DNA of 33,903 nt from Planctomycetota bacterium (GTDB lineage Bacteria; Planctomycetota; Phycisphaerae; Phycisphaerales; UBA1924), in contig JAUZRR010000046.1 of the NCBI GenBank assembly GCA_030950285.1, positions 1 through 33,903 on the forward strand, in the 5' to 3' direction. Both the position numbers and the translations under genes were made by a program. The stretch's first letter is position 1. Each line of letters starts with the position of its first letter. Positions 15,704 to 25,273 of the stretch are shown here, piece by piece. The notes beneath the pieces are model-generated. The model saw nothing but the letters and a program-made list of their open reading frames with translations. It ran no database searches and was not told the DNA's origin.

Positions 15704-16090
15704 ATGCCCACGATTAACCAGCTCGTTCGGAAGCCCCGCCGCTCACCCAAAGCCAAGTCGAAGGTGCGCGATCTCAACGCGTGCCCGCAGCGGCGCGGCG
15801 TGTGCCTCAACGTCAAGACGCAGACGCCCAAGAAGCCCAACTCGGCGCTCCGAAAGGTCGCCCGTGTGCGACTGAGCAACGGTAACGAGATCACCGCCTA
15901 CATCGGCGGCGAGGGGCACAACCTCCAGGAGCACTCCATCGTGCTCGTGCGTGGTGGGCGTGTGCGTGACCTGCCCGGCGTGCGGTACCACGTCGTCCGC
16001 GGTTCGCTCGACACACTCGGCGTGGAAGGCCGCAAGCAAGGCCGGTCCAAGTACGGTGCCAAGAGCGGCGCGAAGGGCAAGAAGAAGTAA
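15704..16090 (+). CDS. rpsL: 30S ribosomal protein S12
   Basis: S12 is the decoding-centre protein of the small subunit. The 128-residue product is read from ATG 15704 ([14 protein letters not shown]) and carries the family core [30 protein letters not shown], and [12 protein letters not shown], with a basic Lys-rich tail. Lys43 (E. coli Lys42 without Met) is normal. The residue equivalent to E. coli Lys87 is Arg88 (codon 15965-15967, context [10 protein letters not shown]), a change that gives streptomycin resistance in other bacteria. rpsG follows after 115 bp, but fusA and tuf do not, so the usual str operon is broken up here. Confidence 0.98.
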   Translation: MPTINQLVRKPRRSPKAKSKVRDLNACPQRRGVCLNVKTQTPKKPNSALRKVARVRLSNGNEITAYIGGEGHNLQEHSIVLVRGGRVRDLPGVRYHVVRGSLDTLGVEGRKQGRSKYGAKSGAKGKKK

Positions 16091-16096
16091 ATCGAT

Positions 16097-16121
16097 GCCG
16101 CGGACGCGCGTCCGCGGCTTT
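16097..16121 (+). terminator. GC palindrome between rpsL and rpsG (attenuator-like)
   Basis: A perfect 22-nt palindrome (16097-16118), able to fold as a 9-bp hairpin, is followed by only TTTGG. It may be a partial terminator or mRNA stabiliser between the two ribosomal genes. Confidence 0.55.
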
Positions 16122-16205
16122 GGCAAGTAATCGTGCCGCGTGGCCCGCGACACGGTGAACATGGCTGTGCATCAGTGCAGCGGATGAGCCCAGGGAGGTT
16201 TCTAT

Positions 16206-16697
16206 ATGGCCGGTCGTATCACCAAAGCAGAACAGCAGCTCCGTCCTGACCCAAGGTTTGGCGACAAGGTGCTCGCACGATTCATTAACTGCATCATGCA
16301 CGACGGCAAAAAGACCGTCGCCCAGCGTGTCGTCTACGACGCGATGGACCTCATCCAGAGCAAGCTCGACAAGATCGACATCCCCGAAGCGCCCAAGACC
16401 TCGATCGAGTGCTTTCAGCGGGCGATCGAGAATGTCAAGCCGCACATCGAGGTGCGGTCCAAGCGGGTCGGTGGTGCGAACTATCAGGTCCCGATGCAGG
16501 TGAGCCGACGCCGGCAGCAGTCGCTGGCGTTCCGGTGGATCATCACCGAAGCCCGCAAAGACAAGGGCCGTCCGATGGCGCAGCGCCTCGCAGAAGAGCT
16601 GCTCGCCGCTGCCCGTGGCGAGGGTCGCGCGATGAACACCCGCGAGCAGATTCACCGCATGGCCGAAGCAAACCGCGCGTTCTCGCACTTCGCCTGA
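16206..16697 (+). CDS. rpsG: 30S ribosomal protein S7
   Basis: S7 nucleates assembly of the 30S head and binds near the E site. The 163-residue product starts at ATG 16206, 7 nt after AGGGAGG. Family motifs include DPRFGDKVLARFINCIMHDG, the VGGANYQVP loop that contacts rRNA, and the helical C-terminus REQIHRMAEANRAFSHF. It is a few residues longer than the usual 156. The gene is followed by a terminator, not by fusA. Confidence 0.98.
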   Translation: MAGRITKAEQQLRPDPRFGDKVLARFINCIMHDGKKTVAQRVVYDAMDLIQSKLDKIDIPEAPKTSIECFQRAIENVKPHIEVRSKRVGGANYQVPMQVSRRRQQSLAFRWIITEARKDKGRPMAQRLAEELLAAARGEGRAMNTREQIHRMAEANRAFSHFA

Positions 16698-16725
16698 CCG
16701 CGACAGGTATCCATGTTTCTCAGAG

Positions 16726-16750
16726 CCCCCTGTGCACGCGGGGGGTTTTT
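16726..16750 (+). terminator. Intrinsic terminator after rpsG
   Basis: CCCCC (16726-16730) pairs with GGGGG (16741-16745), followed directly by TTTTT (16746-16750). It ends the rpsL-rpsG transcript. Confidence 0.85.
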
Positions 16751-16787
16751 CGTGTTCGCAATCAGACTCTGGGCCAGCGCGTGATGA

Positions 16788-17816
16788 TCAATCTGCCAGG
16801 CGTTTCAGGCACGCCTCGACAACCGAATCGGTCGAGATCCGCTCCATCATCGTCCGTCCGTTTGCGGCGTCCTTGTGGTCAAATCGATCGCCCGGCTCGA
16901 TGACCTGAAGCACGTCGCGGGCTCTTCCATACGGGCCGACAAGATCGACCCGGGTCGGCCCGAAGAGCGCGACGAGCGGCCGGTCGAATCCGACCGCCAT
17001 GTGCAACGCGGCCGAATCGTTCGCCAGCACGACCGTTCCGTGTTCGACGATCGCCATGAGTCGGCCGATCGAGGTGGTGCCGACCAGATCGACCACGCGG
17101 GGGTCTCGCTCGGCGCGTGCAAGCAACGGCTCGCACTGCCCGCGTTCGCCGGGGCCGCCCACGACGAGCACCCGGTCCACAACACGTTCAGCGAGCAGCC
17201 GTTCGGCAACAGCGTCAAACCGTTCGGCGGGCCACTGCTTGCCCGCCCAGCGGCTCGTCGGCGCAAACACCGCAGACCGCCCGCGAAAGCGTTCGTCCGC
17301 AGCCACGGCCTTGCGGTCCTCGGCTGGGGCGAACAGCCGCGTGTCTTGCACAGGCTCGACCCCCAGAGCAGCCACCAGCGCGAGCATCCGATCAACCGTG
17401 TGCGCGGCTTCTGACCCTCGCTCCCGATCGGTGTAGAACAGCCACGCCAACTCCCGCGCAGCCCGGTGGCCGACCCGCCTGGGCGCACCACAGGCCCGGG
17501 CGATAAACCCCGACCTTAACAGCCCCTGGGCGTCGATCACCAGGTCGTACCGCTCCTTCCGGATTTCGCCGAGCCACCTTCGCAGCTCTCCGAATCGACC
17601 CTTTTTCATGGTTTGCCCGAGTTCCCGTCTCGGGAAAGGCACCGCCCGGCGGAGCATCGGGTGGGCGCGGACCGCGTCCACAAAGCTGTCCTGCACCAGC
17701 CAGTCGATCGCGGCGTCGGGCCAGGCGTGCTTGAGGCTCGCCAGCACCGGGACCGACCGGCAGACATCGCCCAGAGCGCTGGGTCGAATGAGCAGAATGC
17801 GTGCTGGATGCTCCAC
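16788..17816 (-). CDS. Glycosyltransferase family 9 protein (heptosyltransferase-like)
   Basis: GT9 enzymes add heptose or related sugars to the lipopolysaccharide core from the cytoplasmic face. From GTG 17816 the protein has 342 residues, normal for the family, and begins EHPARILLIRPSALGDV, the classic GT9 N-terminus. The C-terminal domain has FAPTSRWAGKQWPAERF, VLVVGGPGERG, LVGTTSIGRLMAIVEH and the donor-binding VVLANDSAALHMAVGFDRPLVALFGPT (split here across 16.9-17.1 kb). The acceptor sugar cannot be told. The start was chosen because TACGAT lies 9 nt upstream and the long in-frame extension to 18245 shows no conserved sequence. It is divergent from a secreted-protein gene and is not in a larger LPS cluster. 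Confidence 0.87.
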   Translation of the reverse strand: MEHPARILLIRPSALGDVCRSVPVLASLKHAWPDAAIDWLVQDSFVDAVRAHPMLRRAVPFPRRELGQTMKKGRFGELRRWLGEIRKERYDLVIDAQGLLRSGFIARACGAPRRVGHRAARELAWLFYTDRERGSEAAHTVDRMLALVAALGVEPVQDTRLFAPAEDRKAVAADERFRGRSAVFAPTSRWAGKQWPAERFDAVAERLLAERVVDRVLVVGGPGERGQCEPLLARAERDPRVVDLVGTTSIGRLMAIVEHGTVVLANDSAALHMAVGFDRPLVALFGPTRVDLVGPYGRARDVLQVIEPGDRFDHKDAANGRTMMERISTDSVVEACLKRLAD

Positions 17817-17825
17817 GGGGACAAG

Positions 17826-17831
17826 ATCGTA
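17826..17831 (-). promoter_or_regulatory. -10-like hexamer just upstream of the GT9 gene
   Basis: On the minus strand TACGAT ends 9 nt before GTG 17816, and no Shine-Dalgarno sequence is present. A very short or absent leader is implied. Confidence 0.4.
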
Positions 17832-17976
17832 TGTCCAAACCGCCGATATGAAAGCCGGGACGCTCGGGTCCGAATAAAGTAGCAAAGAGGGGTGTGGTTG
17901 AGCTCCCTTCGTTTCCACGATCGGGCCCGGTCTATCGGGCACCACACACCAGCCGCAGAACTCAGAAGGAGACCCC

Positions 17977-19965
17977 ATGCAACGCTTGATTCCCGCGAGT
18001 GCCGGATGTGCAATGCTGCTTTCGGGCGCGTTTGCTGCGCCCGCTGCTGCCCAGACCGTCGCCCAGCCCTTTCTTGTCTTCGAGCACAAGGGGCTCGACA
18101 GCATGATCGTCGATTCACGCGACCAGGGGCTCCGCCGCGCCCTCGCGATGCTCCCCGACCGGATCGGCGAGCTGCCGTCCGAGATCGACGACATGCCGCC
18201 CGAGGTCGCCGGGCTCATGCAACTGTTTCTCCGCACCATCGCCAAGCCTGCACGGGTGGCGTTGATCTACGACGGCGAGAACCCCACCGGCGGGTTCTTC
18301 GGGTACGGGTTTGTCGCCAGCGTCGAGTGCGCCAACGAAGCCGAGGTCGAAGAGCTGCGCGACGCGGTGCTCGGGATCGTCAGCATGATCGAGCACGAGA
18401 ACGGCATGGAGATCCCGCTCGAAGACAGCACCCGCTTTGACAACATGCAGGAGATGATGCTGCCCGTCGGGCTGCTCAGCTTCGGGCCGCGCGAGACGGA
18501 CAACGGGTGGCGGTACGAGATCGTGGTCGGCACCGTCAACGACCCCGACCAGGTTTTCGCCGAGCCGCTCGATCTGGTCGACGCCGGCGGGTTTGAGAGC
18601 ACGATGAGCATGCAGATGGACTTCTCGGCGATGACGCCGCTGAGCCGTATCGTGACCAACATGGCCGGGGATGGGTCGCCGCAGGTCCGCGAGATCACCG
18701 CGAAGCTCGAAGAGATGGGCTTGCTTGGCGACGACGCGCTGCGCATCGGTTTCCAGAGCGGCACGACCCGGAAGATGGCGATGACCCGCATGGTGATGCA
18801 CGACGTTGCCGAGCGGGCCGACCTGTGGTCGTTGCCCACGGATGCGCTGAAGTCGAGCGAGCTCGACGCGATCCCCTCGGACGTTTTCGGCCTCACCATC
18901 GGGCGGGCCAACTTCAGTTCGATCGACAACGCGCTCGCCGAGATGGCCGAGTACGGCGTGCCGGTCGAGGACGCGCTCGATGAGTTCGAGGATATGACCG
19001 GTGTTGACCTGGTCGACGATATTCTGCACTCCCTCGGCGGCACCTTCGCGTTCTACAACGCCGAAGCAACCGGCGGCGGGTCGCTCCTCTCGTCGGTCGT
19101 CATGATGACCATCGAGGATCAGAAGGCGTTCGGCGGCGCGATGCACCGGCTGACCAACATCGCCAACGACATCATCGCCGAAGAAGCCGACATGCCCGCC
19201 GAGTACGTCCGGTTCGACAGCTGGACGGACACGTCCGGCGCCGAGCTCATCACGCTCCGTTTCCCGGGCCTTCCCGTGCCGCTCGAGTTGAGCATGGCGT
19301 TTACCGACGACTGGTTCATCGCGGCCCCGACGCCGCAGGCCGCCGTCGCCGCAGCGCGGCAGGCGATGGGCAAGGGCGACGACGGGCTGACCTCCAACCC
19401 CCGCTTTGCCTCGATGTACAAGGAGTACGGCGAGGGCGCGACGAGCTTTCAGTTCATCGACACCCCCCGCACCATCCGTGCCGGCTACCCGGTGCTGACG
19501 CTCATCGGGTCGGGGCTTTCCAATCTCGTCCGCTCGCCGCATGATTCGGACCGCCGCAACCCGGGCATGATCCTGCCGCTCTACCACGATCTGGCAAACG
19601 CCGACACCGTGCCCACGATGAAGATCACCCGCTGGGAGGGCGACGACCTCGTGACCACTTCGTTTGCCGACCGCAGCCTGTGGGTGCAGACCGGCGGCGC
19701 GGCGGGCGTGGCGTCCGCGGCCCTGCCGCTGCTGGCGGTGGGGGTCGGGGTCGCCGCGGTCGCGGGAAATGAGATGAACCTGGGCATGGGTGACTGGCAG
19801 GACCAGCCGATGGCGCTGGTCGAGATGGCACGGCGGTCGTTCTTTGTCGATCCGATCGCTGAGATGACCGCGGTGCTCGGGGCGATGCAGCAGTTTGGCC
19901 CGCAGCTCGGCACGGGAACCGATCTGTTGACCCCGGCCGAGGCCCGGATTCTTCCCCTGCGATAA
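17977..19965 (+). CDS. Large secreted protein of unknown function
   Basis: This 662-residue protein is read from ATG 17977, with AAGGAG 5 nt upstream. It has a Sec signal peptide (MQRLIPASAGCAMLLSGAFA, then APAAAQ), a long mixed alpha/beta body, and one hydrophobic segment near the C-terminus (about residues 575-598, VASAALPLLAVGVGVAAVAG). The pattern of alternating hydrophobic strands with repeated phrases such as PDRIGELPSEID and VVMMTIEDQKAFGGAM recalls the DUF3352-type secreted proteins found in planctomycetes and cyanobacteria, but this is a weak impression. It lies 18 bp upstream of another secreted-protein gene. No catalytic motif is visible and no function is assigned. Confidence 0.75.
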   Translation: MQRLIPASAGCAMLLSGAFAAPAAAQTVAQPFLVFEHKGLDSMIVDSRDQGLRRALAMLPDRIGELPSEIDDMPPEVAGLMQLFLRTIAKPARVALIYDGENPTGGFFGYGFVASVECANEAEVEELRDAVLGIVSMIEHENGMEIPLEDSTRFDNMQEMMLPVGLLSFGPRETDNGWRYEIVVGTVNDPDQVFAEPLDLVDAGGFESTMSMQMDFSAMTPLSRIVTNMAGDGSPQVREITAKLEEMGLLGDDALRIGFQSGTTRKMAMTRMVMHDVAERADLWSLPTDALKSSELDAIPSDVFGLTIGRANFSSIDNALAEMAEYGVPVEDALDEFEDMTGVDLVDDILHSLGGTFAFYNAEATGGGSLLSSVVMMTIEDQKAFGGAMHRLTNIANDIIAEEADMPAEYVRFDSWTDTSGAELITLRFPGLPVPLELSMAFTDDWFIAAPTPQAAVAAARQAMGKGDDGLTSNPRFASMYKEYGEGATSFQFIDTPRTIRAGYPVLTLIGSGLSNLVRSPHDSDRRNPGMILPLYHDLANADTVPTMKITRWEGDDLVTTSFADRSLWVQTGGAAGVASAALPLLAVGVGVAAVAGNEMNLGMGDWQDQPMALVEMARRSFFVDPIAEMTAVLGAMQQFGPQLGTGTDLLTPAEARILPLR

Positions 19966-19971
19966 CACTGC

Positions 19972-19977
19972 TACGCT
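19972..19977 (+). promoter_or_regulatory. -10-like hexamer of a possible leaderless gene
   Basis: GCTACGCT places TACGCT 6 nt before ATG 19984, with no Shine-Dalgarno sequence in the 18-bp gap after the preceding gene. Transcription would start at or next to the ATG. Confidence 0.45.
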
Positions 19978-19983
19978 CGCGGT

Positions 19984-21132
19984 ATGCAGCGTGTACTCAC
20001 AACAGGTGTTTCCAGACGGGCGAGCGCAACGCGGGTTGCGCTCGCCTTTTTCTGTGTCCTCCAGTCGTGCAGCGTGGTCGCGGCCCAGGAGGAACCCGAT
20101 CCGCCGCAGCCGGTCGGCATGGTGACGTTGGGAGAATCGTCTCCGGGAGTGCGCGCCCAGCTCCGGGACATCGGCGCACGGCTCATCGTGTGGCTCGGCC
20201 CGGGGGACTCAGACACCTGGGCGGGAGTGGCCTCCACCCTCTCGACCGATCAAGCCGGAACCTGGTCGGCGATGTTCGATAACGAAACCGGCCTCACGCT
20301 CCGACCGGTCAAGACCGAGCGCGGCTCGAGCGGCGTCTTCCCGCTCGATCTCTCGCTCAACTGCAACACGTTCCGGCAAGCGTCGCCGCAGCCATTCAGC
20401 CGGACGCCGAGGGGGCGTGTGCTCGACGCCCTGACGATCGACAACGCCCGCACCGCGAGGCTCTCCCTCGTGCCGGCCGCGGACGCCGAGGATGCCGACG
20501 ACGCCGAACAGTCGGGCGGGTTCACGCTGGTGCTCTTCGCCCAGTCGCGCGGCGAGAAGCCCGGGCAATGGCACGCCCAGCCGATTGCGCAGCTCGCGCT
20601 CGCGCCGACGCGCAAGCCCGACCCCACCGGGCGTCCCCGCCCTCTCGAACTCAACTTCGGAAACCGGCGTGTGGGTGTTGCGATGGTGCTCGCCGATCTC
20701 GTCCTGGCTCTCGATCCCGAGACCGATTCGATATCGCGTAGCGAACGCTTCGAGGCGTGGGGGCTGACCAAGTCTTCAGCGGTGCAGCGGCTCGCCGGGC
20801 TGCTCGATGGGCGGGTGTGGATATGGAGCGGCGGAGCAAGCGACACCGCGATCGTTGCCGCGGTCCCACTCACGAGGGCATCGGGCGATCGTGATGTGGC
20901 CCGTGCGCTCGGGGTGCTCTTCGGCCGCCGCCTGGTCTGGAGCAGAGGCGCCGACGGCCGCGCCACCGCAACACTGGCGTTCAAGCGCGAGAACACCCCG
21001 CCCGCGGCTACAGACCGCACGGTATCGATGCGGTTTATCGAGATTCTGGGACGTTCGACGCTGGTGGTTGCAACAGACGCGGCAGACCTCGGCAAGTCGA
21101 CGAAGACGCTCGCCGAAATCCCGCCGGGGTGA
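19984..21132 (+). CDS. Secreted protein of unknown function
   Basis: This 382-residue protein starts at ATG 19984. The N-terminus has Arg residues, then a hydrophobic stretch (VALAFFCVLQSCSVVAAQ) consistent with a signal peptide cut near AAQ at residue 35. The mature part is rich in Asp, Arg, Thr and short beta segments, for example LIVWLGPGDSDTWAGVASTL and MRFIEILGRSTLVVATDAAD. I recognise no domain. It follows the previous large secreted protein by 18 bp and may act with it, although it seems to have its own promoter. A paired-hairpin repeat lies in the convergent gap after its stop. Confidence 0.65.
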   Translation: MQRVLTTGVSRRASATRVALAFFCVLQSCSVVAAQEEPDPPQPVGMVTLGESSPGVRAQLRDIGARLIVWLGPGDSDTWAGVASTLSTDQAGTWSAMFDNETGLTLRPVKTERGSSGVFPLDLSLNCNTFRQASPQPFSRTPRGRVLDALTIDNARTARLSLVPAADAEDADDAEQSGGFTLVLFAQSRGEKPGQWHAQPIAQLALAPTRKPDPTGRPRPLELNFGNRRVGVAMVLADLVLALDPETDSISRSERFEAWGLTKSSAVQRLAGLLDGRVWIWSGGASDTAIVAAVPLTRASGDRDVARALGVLFGRRLVWSRGADGRATATLAFKRENTPPAATDRTVSMRFIEILGRSTLVVATDAADLGKSTKTLAEIPPG

Positions 21133-21162
21133 ACAGGGTGTCGGCGACTGGGGTGTTGCATT

Positions 21163-21290
21163 CCCCTCGCTCGCGCGAGGGGCTCTGTTCTTCGTGAACA
21201 TGCTCCTCTTCATGAACATGCTCCTCTTCATGAACATGTTCCTCTTCGTGAGCACGCTTCACCGGTAGAGCCCCCCGCGCAAGCGAGGGG
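21163..21290. repeat. REP/BIME-like paired hairpin element, copy 1
   Basis: Two inverted copies of a hairpin unit flank a 80-bp interior: 21163-21186 and 21267-21290 match at 22 of 24 positions when one is reversed. Each unit itself folds, CCCCTCGC with GCGAGGGG around a 4-nt loop (one mismatch in the right copy), and has a CTCT tail facing inward. It fills the convergent gap between the secreted-protein gene and the GspE gene. A second copy is at 30101-30177. Confidence 0.85.
21190..21260. repeat. 18-bp tandem repeat (four units) inside the hairpin pair
   Basis: Units at 21190-21207, 21208-21225, 21226-21243 and 21244-21260 (last partial) follow CTTCATGAACATGCTCCT with one to three changes each. 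Each holds the palindrome TTCATGAA or a variant. The minus strand reads HEEEHV repeatedly, but no start, ribosome site or homologous protein supports translation. Confidence 0.88.
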
Positions 21291-21327
21291 ACAGCGAAGC
21301 CTGGCACTTTCGTGAAACAAGACCGCC

Positions 21328-23016
<1,689 letters not shown>

Positions 23017-23024
23017 ACTGATGG

Positions 23025-23030
23025 ATTGTA
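23025..23030 (-). promoter_or_regulatory. -10 hexamer of a leaderless GspE/PilB transcript
   Basis: TACAAT (5/6 match) on the minus strand ends 8 nt before ATG 23016, and no Shine-Dalgarno sequence is present. This is the best -10 of the leaderless group. Confidence 0.55.
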
Positions 23031-23431
23031 TCGAGAAACCACCCGTCAGCCCAGCCCGGCGTACAGAACCCCTCGCCGTCCAATAAGAACACGGGCTCCG
23101 GGGCTGGGCGGGAGTGTGCGCCCTGCTTGCGCACGCCGCACCGGGCACCTGCGCGGCCAGGCCGATGCCGGTCTTGTCCGGGGTGCCGGTGGTCTGGTCG
23201 AGCGGGACCCCGAGGCGGACGATGAATCGCCTCTTGCCAAGCCCTTTGTCCACAGCAAGGGCCGCGCACCGCGTGGACCCGTGGCGATCGGGCTGCGACA
23301 CGATGCGGGGCGCTGAGGGCGGCAACCTGATTGAGCACCTTCTTGATCGAACCGGGCGTTTCTATTGCGCTCTTGTGGTAGGGCTTTGCGGCTCATCTGT
23401 TTGTCGATATTTCTTGCTGGAGAACGGTCCC
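23031..23431. other. Gene-free region between divergent GspE and collagen-like genes
   Basis: About 400 bp without a convincing gene. Open frames cross it on both strands but have no ribosome site, no start and no recognisable protein. It must hold the promoter of the collagen-like gene; the ribosome site GGAGAA lies 8 nt before ATG 23432. No clear -35/-10 pair was found. Confidence 0.4.
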
Positions 23432-24860
23432 ATGAGACTCACCGCGTTGGTCGTCGCCTTGATTCTTGCTTCCCTCTCTTGCCAGACATCCCTTGCCCAG
23501 GTGACCGACGAGATCACCTATCAGGGCGAGGTGCTTCAGAGCGGTCAGCCGCTCAACGACACGGCCGATCTTGTCTTCCGGCTTTATGACGCTCCGACCG
23601 GTGGAGTCCAGGTCGGTACGGCGGTGTTTGTGAACAACCTCCCGGTTCTTGACGGCCGCTTCACCGCCCAGCTTAAACTTTGGCCCCGGTGCCTTCAACG
23701 CCGAGGCCCGCTTCATCGAGATCGACATTCGCTCGCCAGCCGGGTCGGGCTCGTTTACGACGCTCGCGACTCGTCAGCCGGTGACAGCCGCTCCGGTTGC
23801 GCTCTACGCCCTGGATGGCAACCCCGGCCCCGAAGGGCCTCCCGGGCCTCAGGGCGATCAGGGCCCGCAAGGTCCCCAAGGCCCGCAAGGTGACACCGGC
23901 CCCACTGGTCCGGAGGGGCCAGATGGCCCGACCGGCCCCCAAGGCCCGGACGGACCGACCGGGCCGCAGGGGCCGCAGGGCAACACCGGCCCGCAAGGCC
24001 CTCCCGGTGCCGACGGCAGTGACGCACTGTGGCAGGTCTCCGGCTCGGCCATGTTCTACAGCGGCGGCAACATCGGTATCGGAACCACCACGCCGAACTA
24101 CCGACTGGAAGTGGTCAGCAATGAATCCAGAACCATCTTTGCCCGCCACACCGCATATGGCGTGTATGGCCTGCGCAACTCCACCGACGGCCGGGGTGTC
24201 CTCGGCTTCGCCACCGCGGCCGTCGGCCCAGCCTACGGCGTGGGGGGCCAGAGCTTCTCCACCAGCGGCCGGGGCATCTACGGCCTGGCCAGCGCCAACA
24301 ACGGCACCACCCGCGGGGTGTTTGGTGAGAGCTCCTCCACCTCCGGCATTGGCGTCTACCGTCGGGCCACCGCAACCTCGGGCGTCACCTTCGGCGTGCT
24401 GGGCCGAAGCGACTCCACCAGCGGCTTCGATTTCTACGCCAACGGCGCAGGCGCCAACTACGGCTCGTCTTCCTCACGCCGCTGGAAGTCCGACATCCGC
24501 AACATCGACCACCCCCTCAACAAGATCGCCCGTCTGCGCGGTGTCTATTACACATGGGACAAGGAGCACGGCGGCCACCACGACCTTGGCTTTATCGCTG
24601 AGGAAGTCGGCGAAGTCCTCCCCGAGATCGTCAACTACGAAGAGAACGGCATCGACGCCATCAGCATCGACTACTCCAAGATGACGCCCCTGCTGGTCGA
24701 AGCGGTCAACGCCCTTCGCGCCGAGAAGGACGCGGAGATTGAAACACTCCACCAGGACCTTGCCACGCTGCGCACACAAAACCAGGCCTTGCAGGATCGT
24801 CTCGATCGCCTCGAAGCACTTCTCCTTCTCAACACCATGTCACAGGGAGCCGGACAATGA
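23432..24860 (+). CDS. Secreted collagen-like surface protein with S74 chaperone domain (apparent frameshift)
   Basis: The gene is read in two frames. It starts at ATG 23432 (GGAGAA upstream) with a signal peptide ([23 protein letters not shown]) and a beta domain ([20 protein letters not shown]). The frame breaks at the AAA run 23675-23677. Removing one base there joins RFTAQL to [19 protein letters not shown], the expected family continuation, giving 475 residues overall. Next come about 23 collagen Gly-X-Y triplets (23817-24020), a stalk of degenerate Gly-rich repeats with [18 protein letters not shown] phrases, and a C-terminal S74 intramolecular chaperone ([13 protein letters not shown], then [16 protein letters not shown]) ending in a coiled coil. 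S74 domains trimerise fibres and then cut themselves off. The break may be a sequencing error, a recent mutation, or recoding. The next gene overlaps by 4 bp. Confidence 0.75.
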
Positions 24861-25273
24861 GTAAGCAGGTACACACTCCGGACGCGTTCCGCCGTGTGCG
24901 GTTGATCCTCTCGCTTGCGCCTGTACTGCTTGCCGGGTATGCCCACGCCCAAACCTACGAGATCAACTGGTACACCATCGACGCGGGCGGCGAGATGTTC
25001 ACCTTCGGAGGCAACTTCGAGCTCTCCGGCACCATCGGCCAGTACGATGCCGGTACACTCGCCGGTGGAGACTTTGAACTGGCCGGGGGGTTCTGGCCGG
25101 TCGCCCAGATCGCACCTCCTTGCGTCGCCGACTTCAACGGCGTGACCATGCCACCGGGCAGCGCCGGAACGCCACTCCCGCGGGCTCTGTGCGAACCTGT
25201 GCCTCGGCCTACCGCCGATACCCCACCGGTTGCTCGGCCAGGCCGTAGAGCTCGCGGAGGGTGGTCATGGTAA
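24857..25273 (+). CDS. Secreted beta-sandwich-like protein, apparently truncated at its C-terminus
   Basis: The ATG at 24857 overlaps the stop of the previous gene (ATGA) and has AGGGAG upstream, so the two are translationally coupled. The 138-residue product has a signal peptide ending AHA near residue 31, then a short domain ([41 protein letters not shown]) common in planctomycete exported proteins. In such proteins this is normally followed by an ADFNGDG-type, dockerin or EF-hand-like tail. Here the sequence reaches CVADFNG and then changes to Pro/Arg-rich sequence, which runs 65 bp into the convergent UbiA gene. The last 35-40 residues therefore look like accidental readthrough after a deletion. 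Confidence 0.6.
   Translation: MSKQVHTPDAFRRVRLILSLAPVLLAGYAHAQTYEINWYTIDAGGEMFTFGGNFELSGTIGQYDAGTLAGGDFELAGGFWPVAQIAPPCVADFNGVTMPPGSAGTPLPRALCEPVPRPTADTPPVARPGRRARGGWSW

Noticed and set aside
18115..19968. Minus-strand open frame of 617 codons opposite the large secreted protein
   Set aside because: The plus-strand gene has a signal peptide and AAGGAG; the antisense product is His/Arg-rich low-complexity sequence without a start signal.
21190..21260. Possible CRISPR array or coding HEEEHV repeat
   Set aside because: The 18-bp units are contiguous without spacers, so not CRISPR; no start codon with ribosome site or protein context supports translation.
23672..23681. Programmed +1 frameshift signal in the collagen-like gene
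   Set aside because: The CTT-AAA-CTT context has no known +1 shift signal (no rare codon or stop at the shift site, no SD-like stimulator); a simple extra base is more economical, so it is reported only as a frame break.
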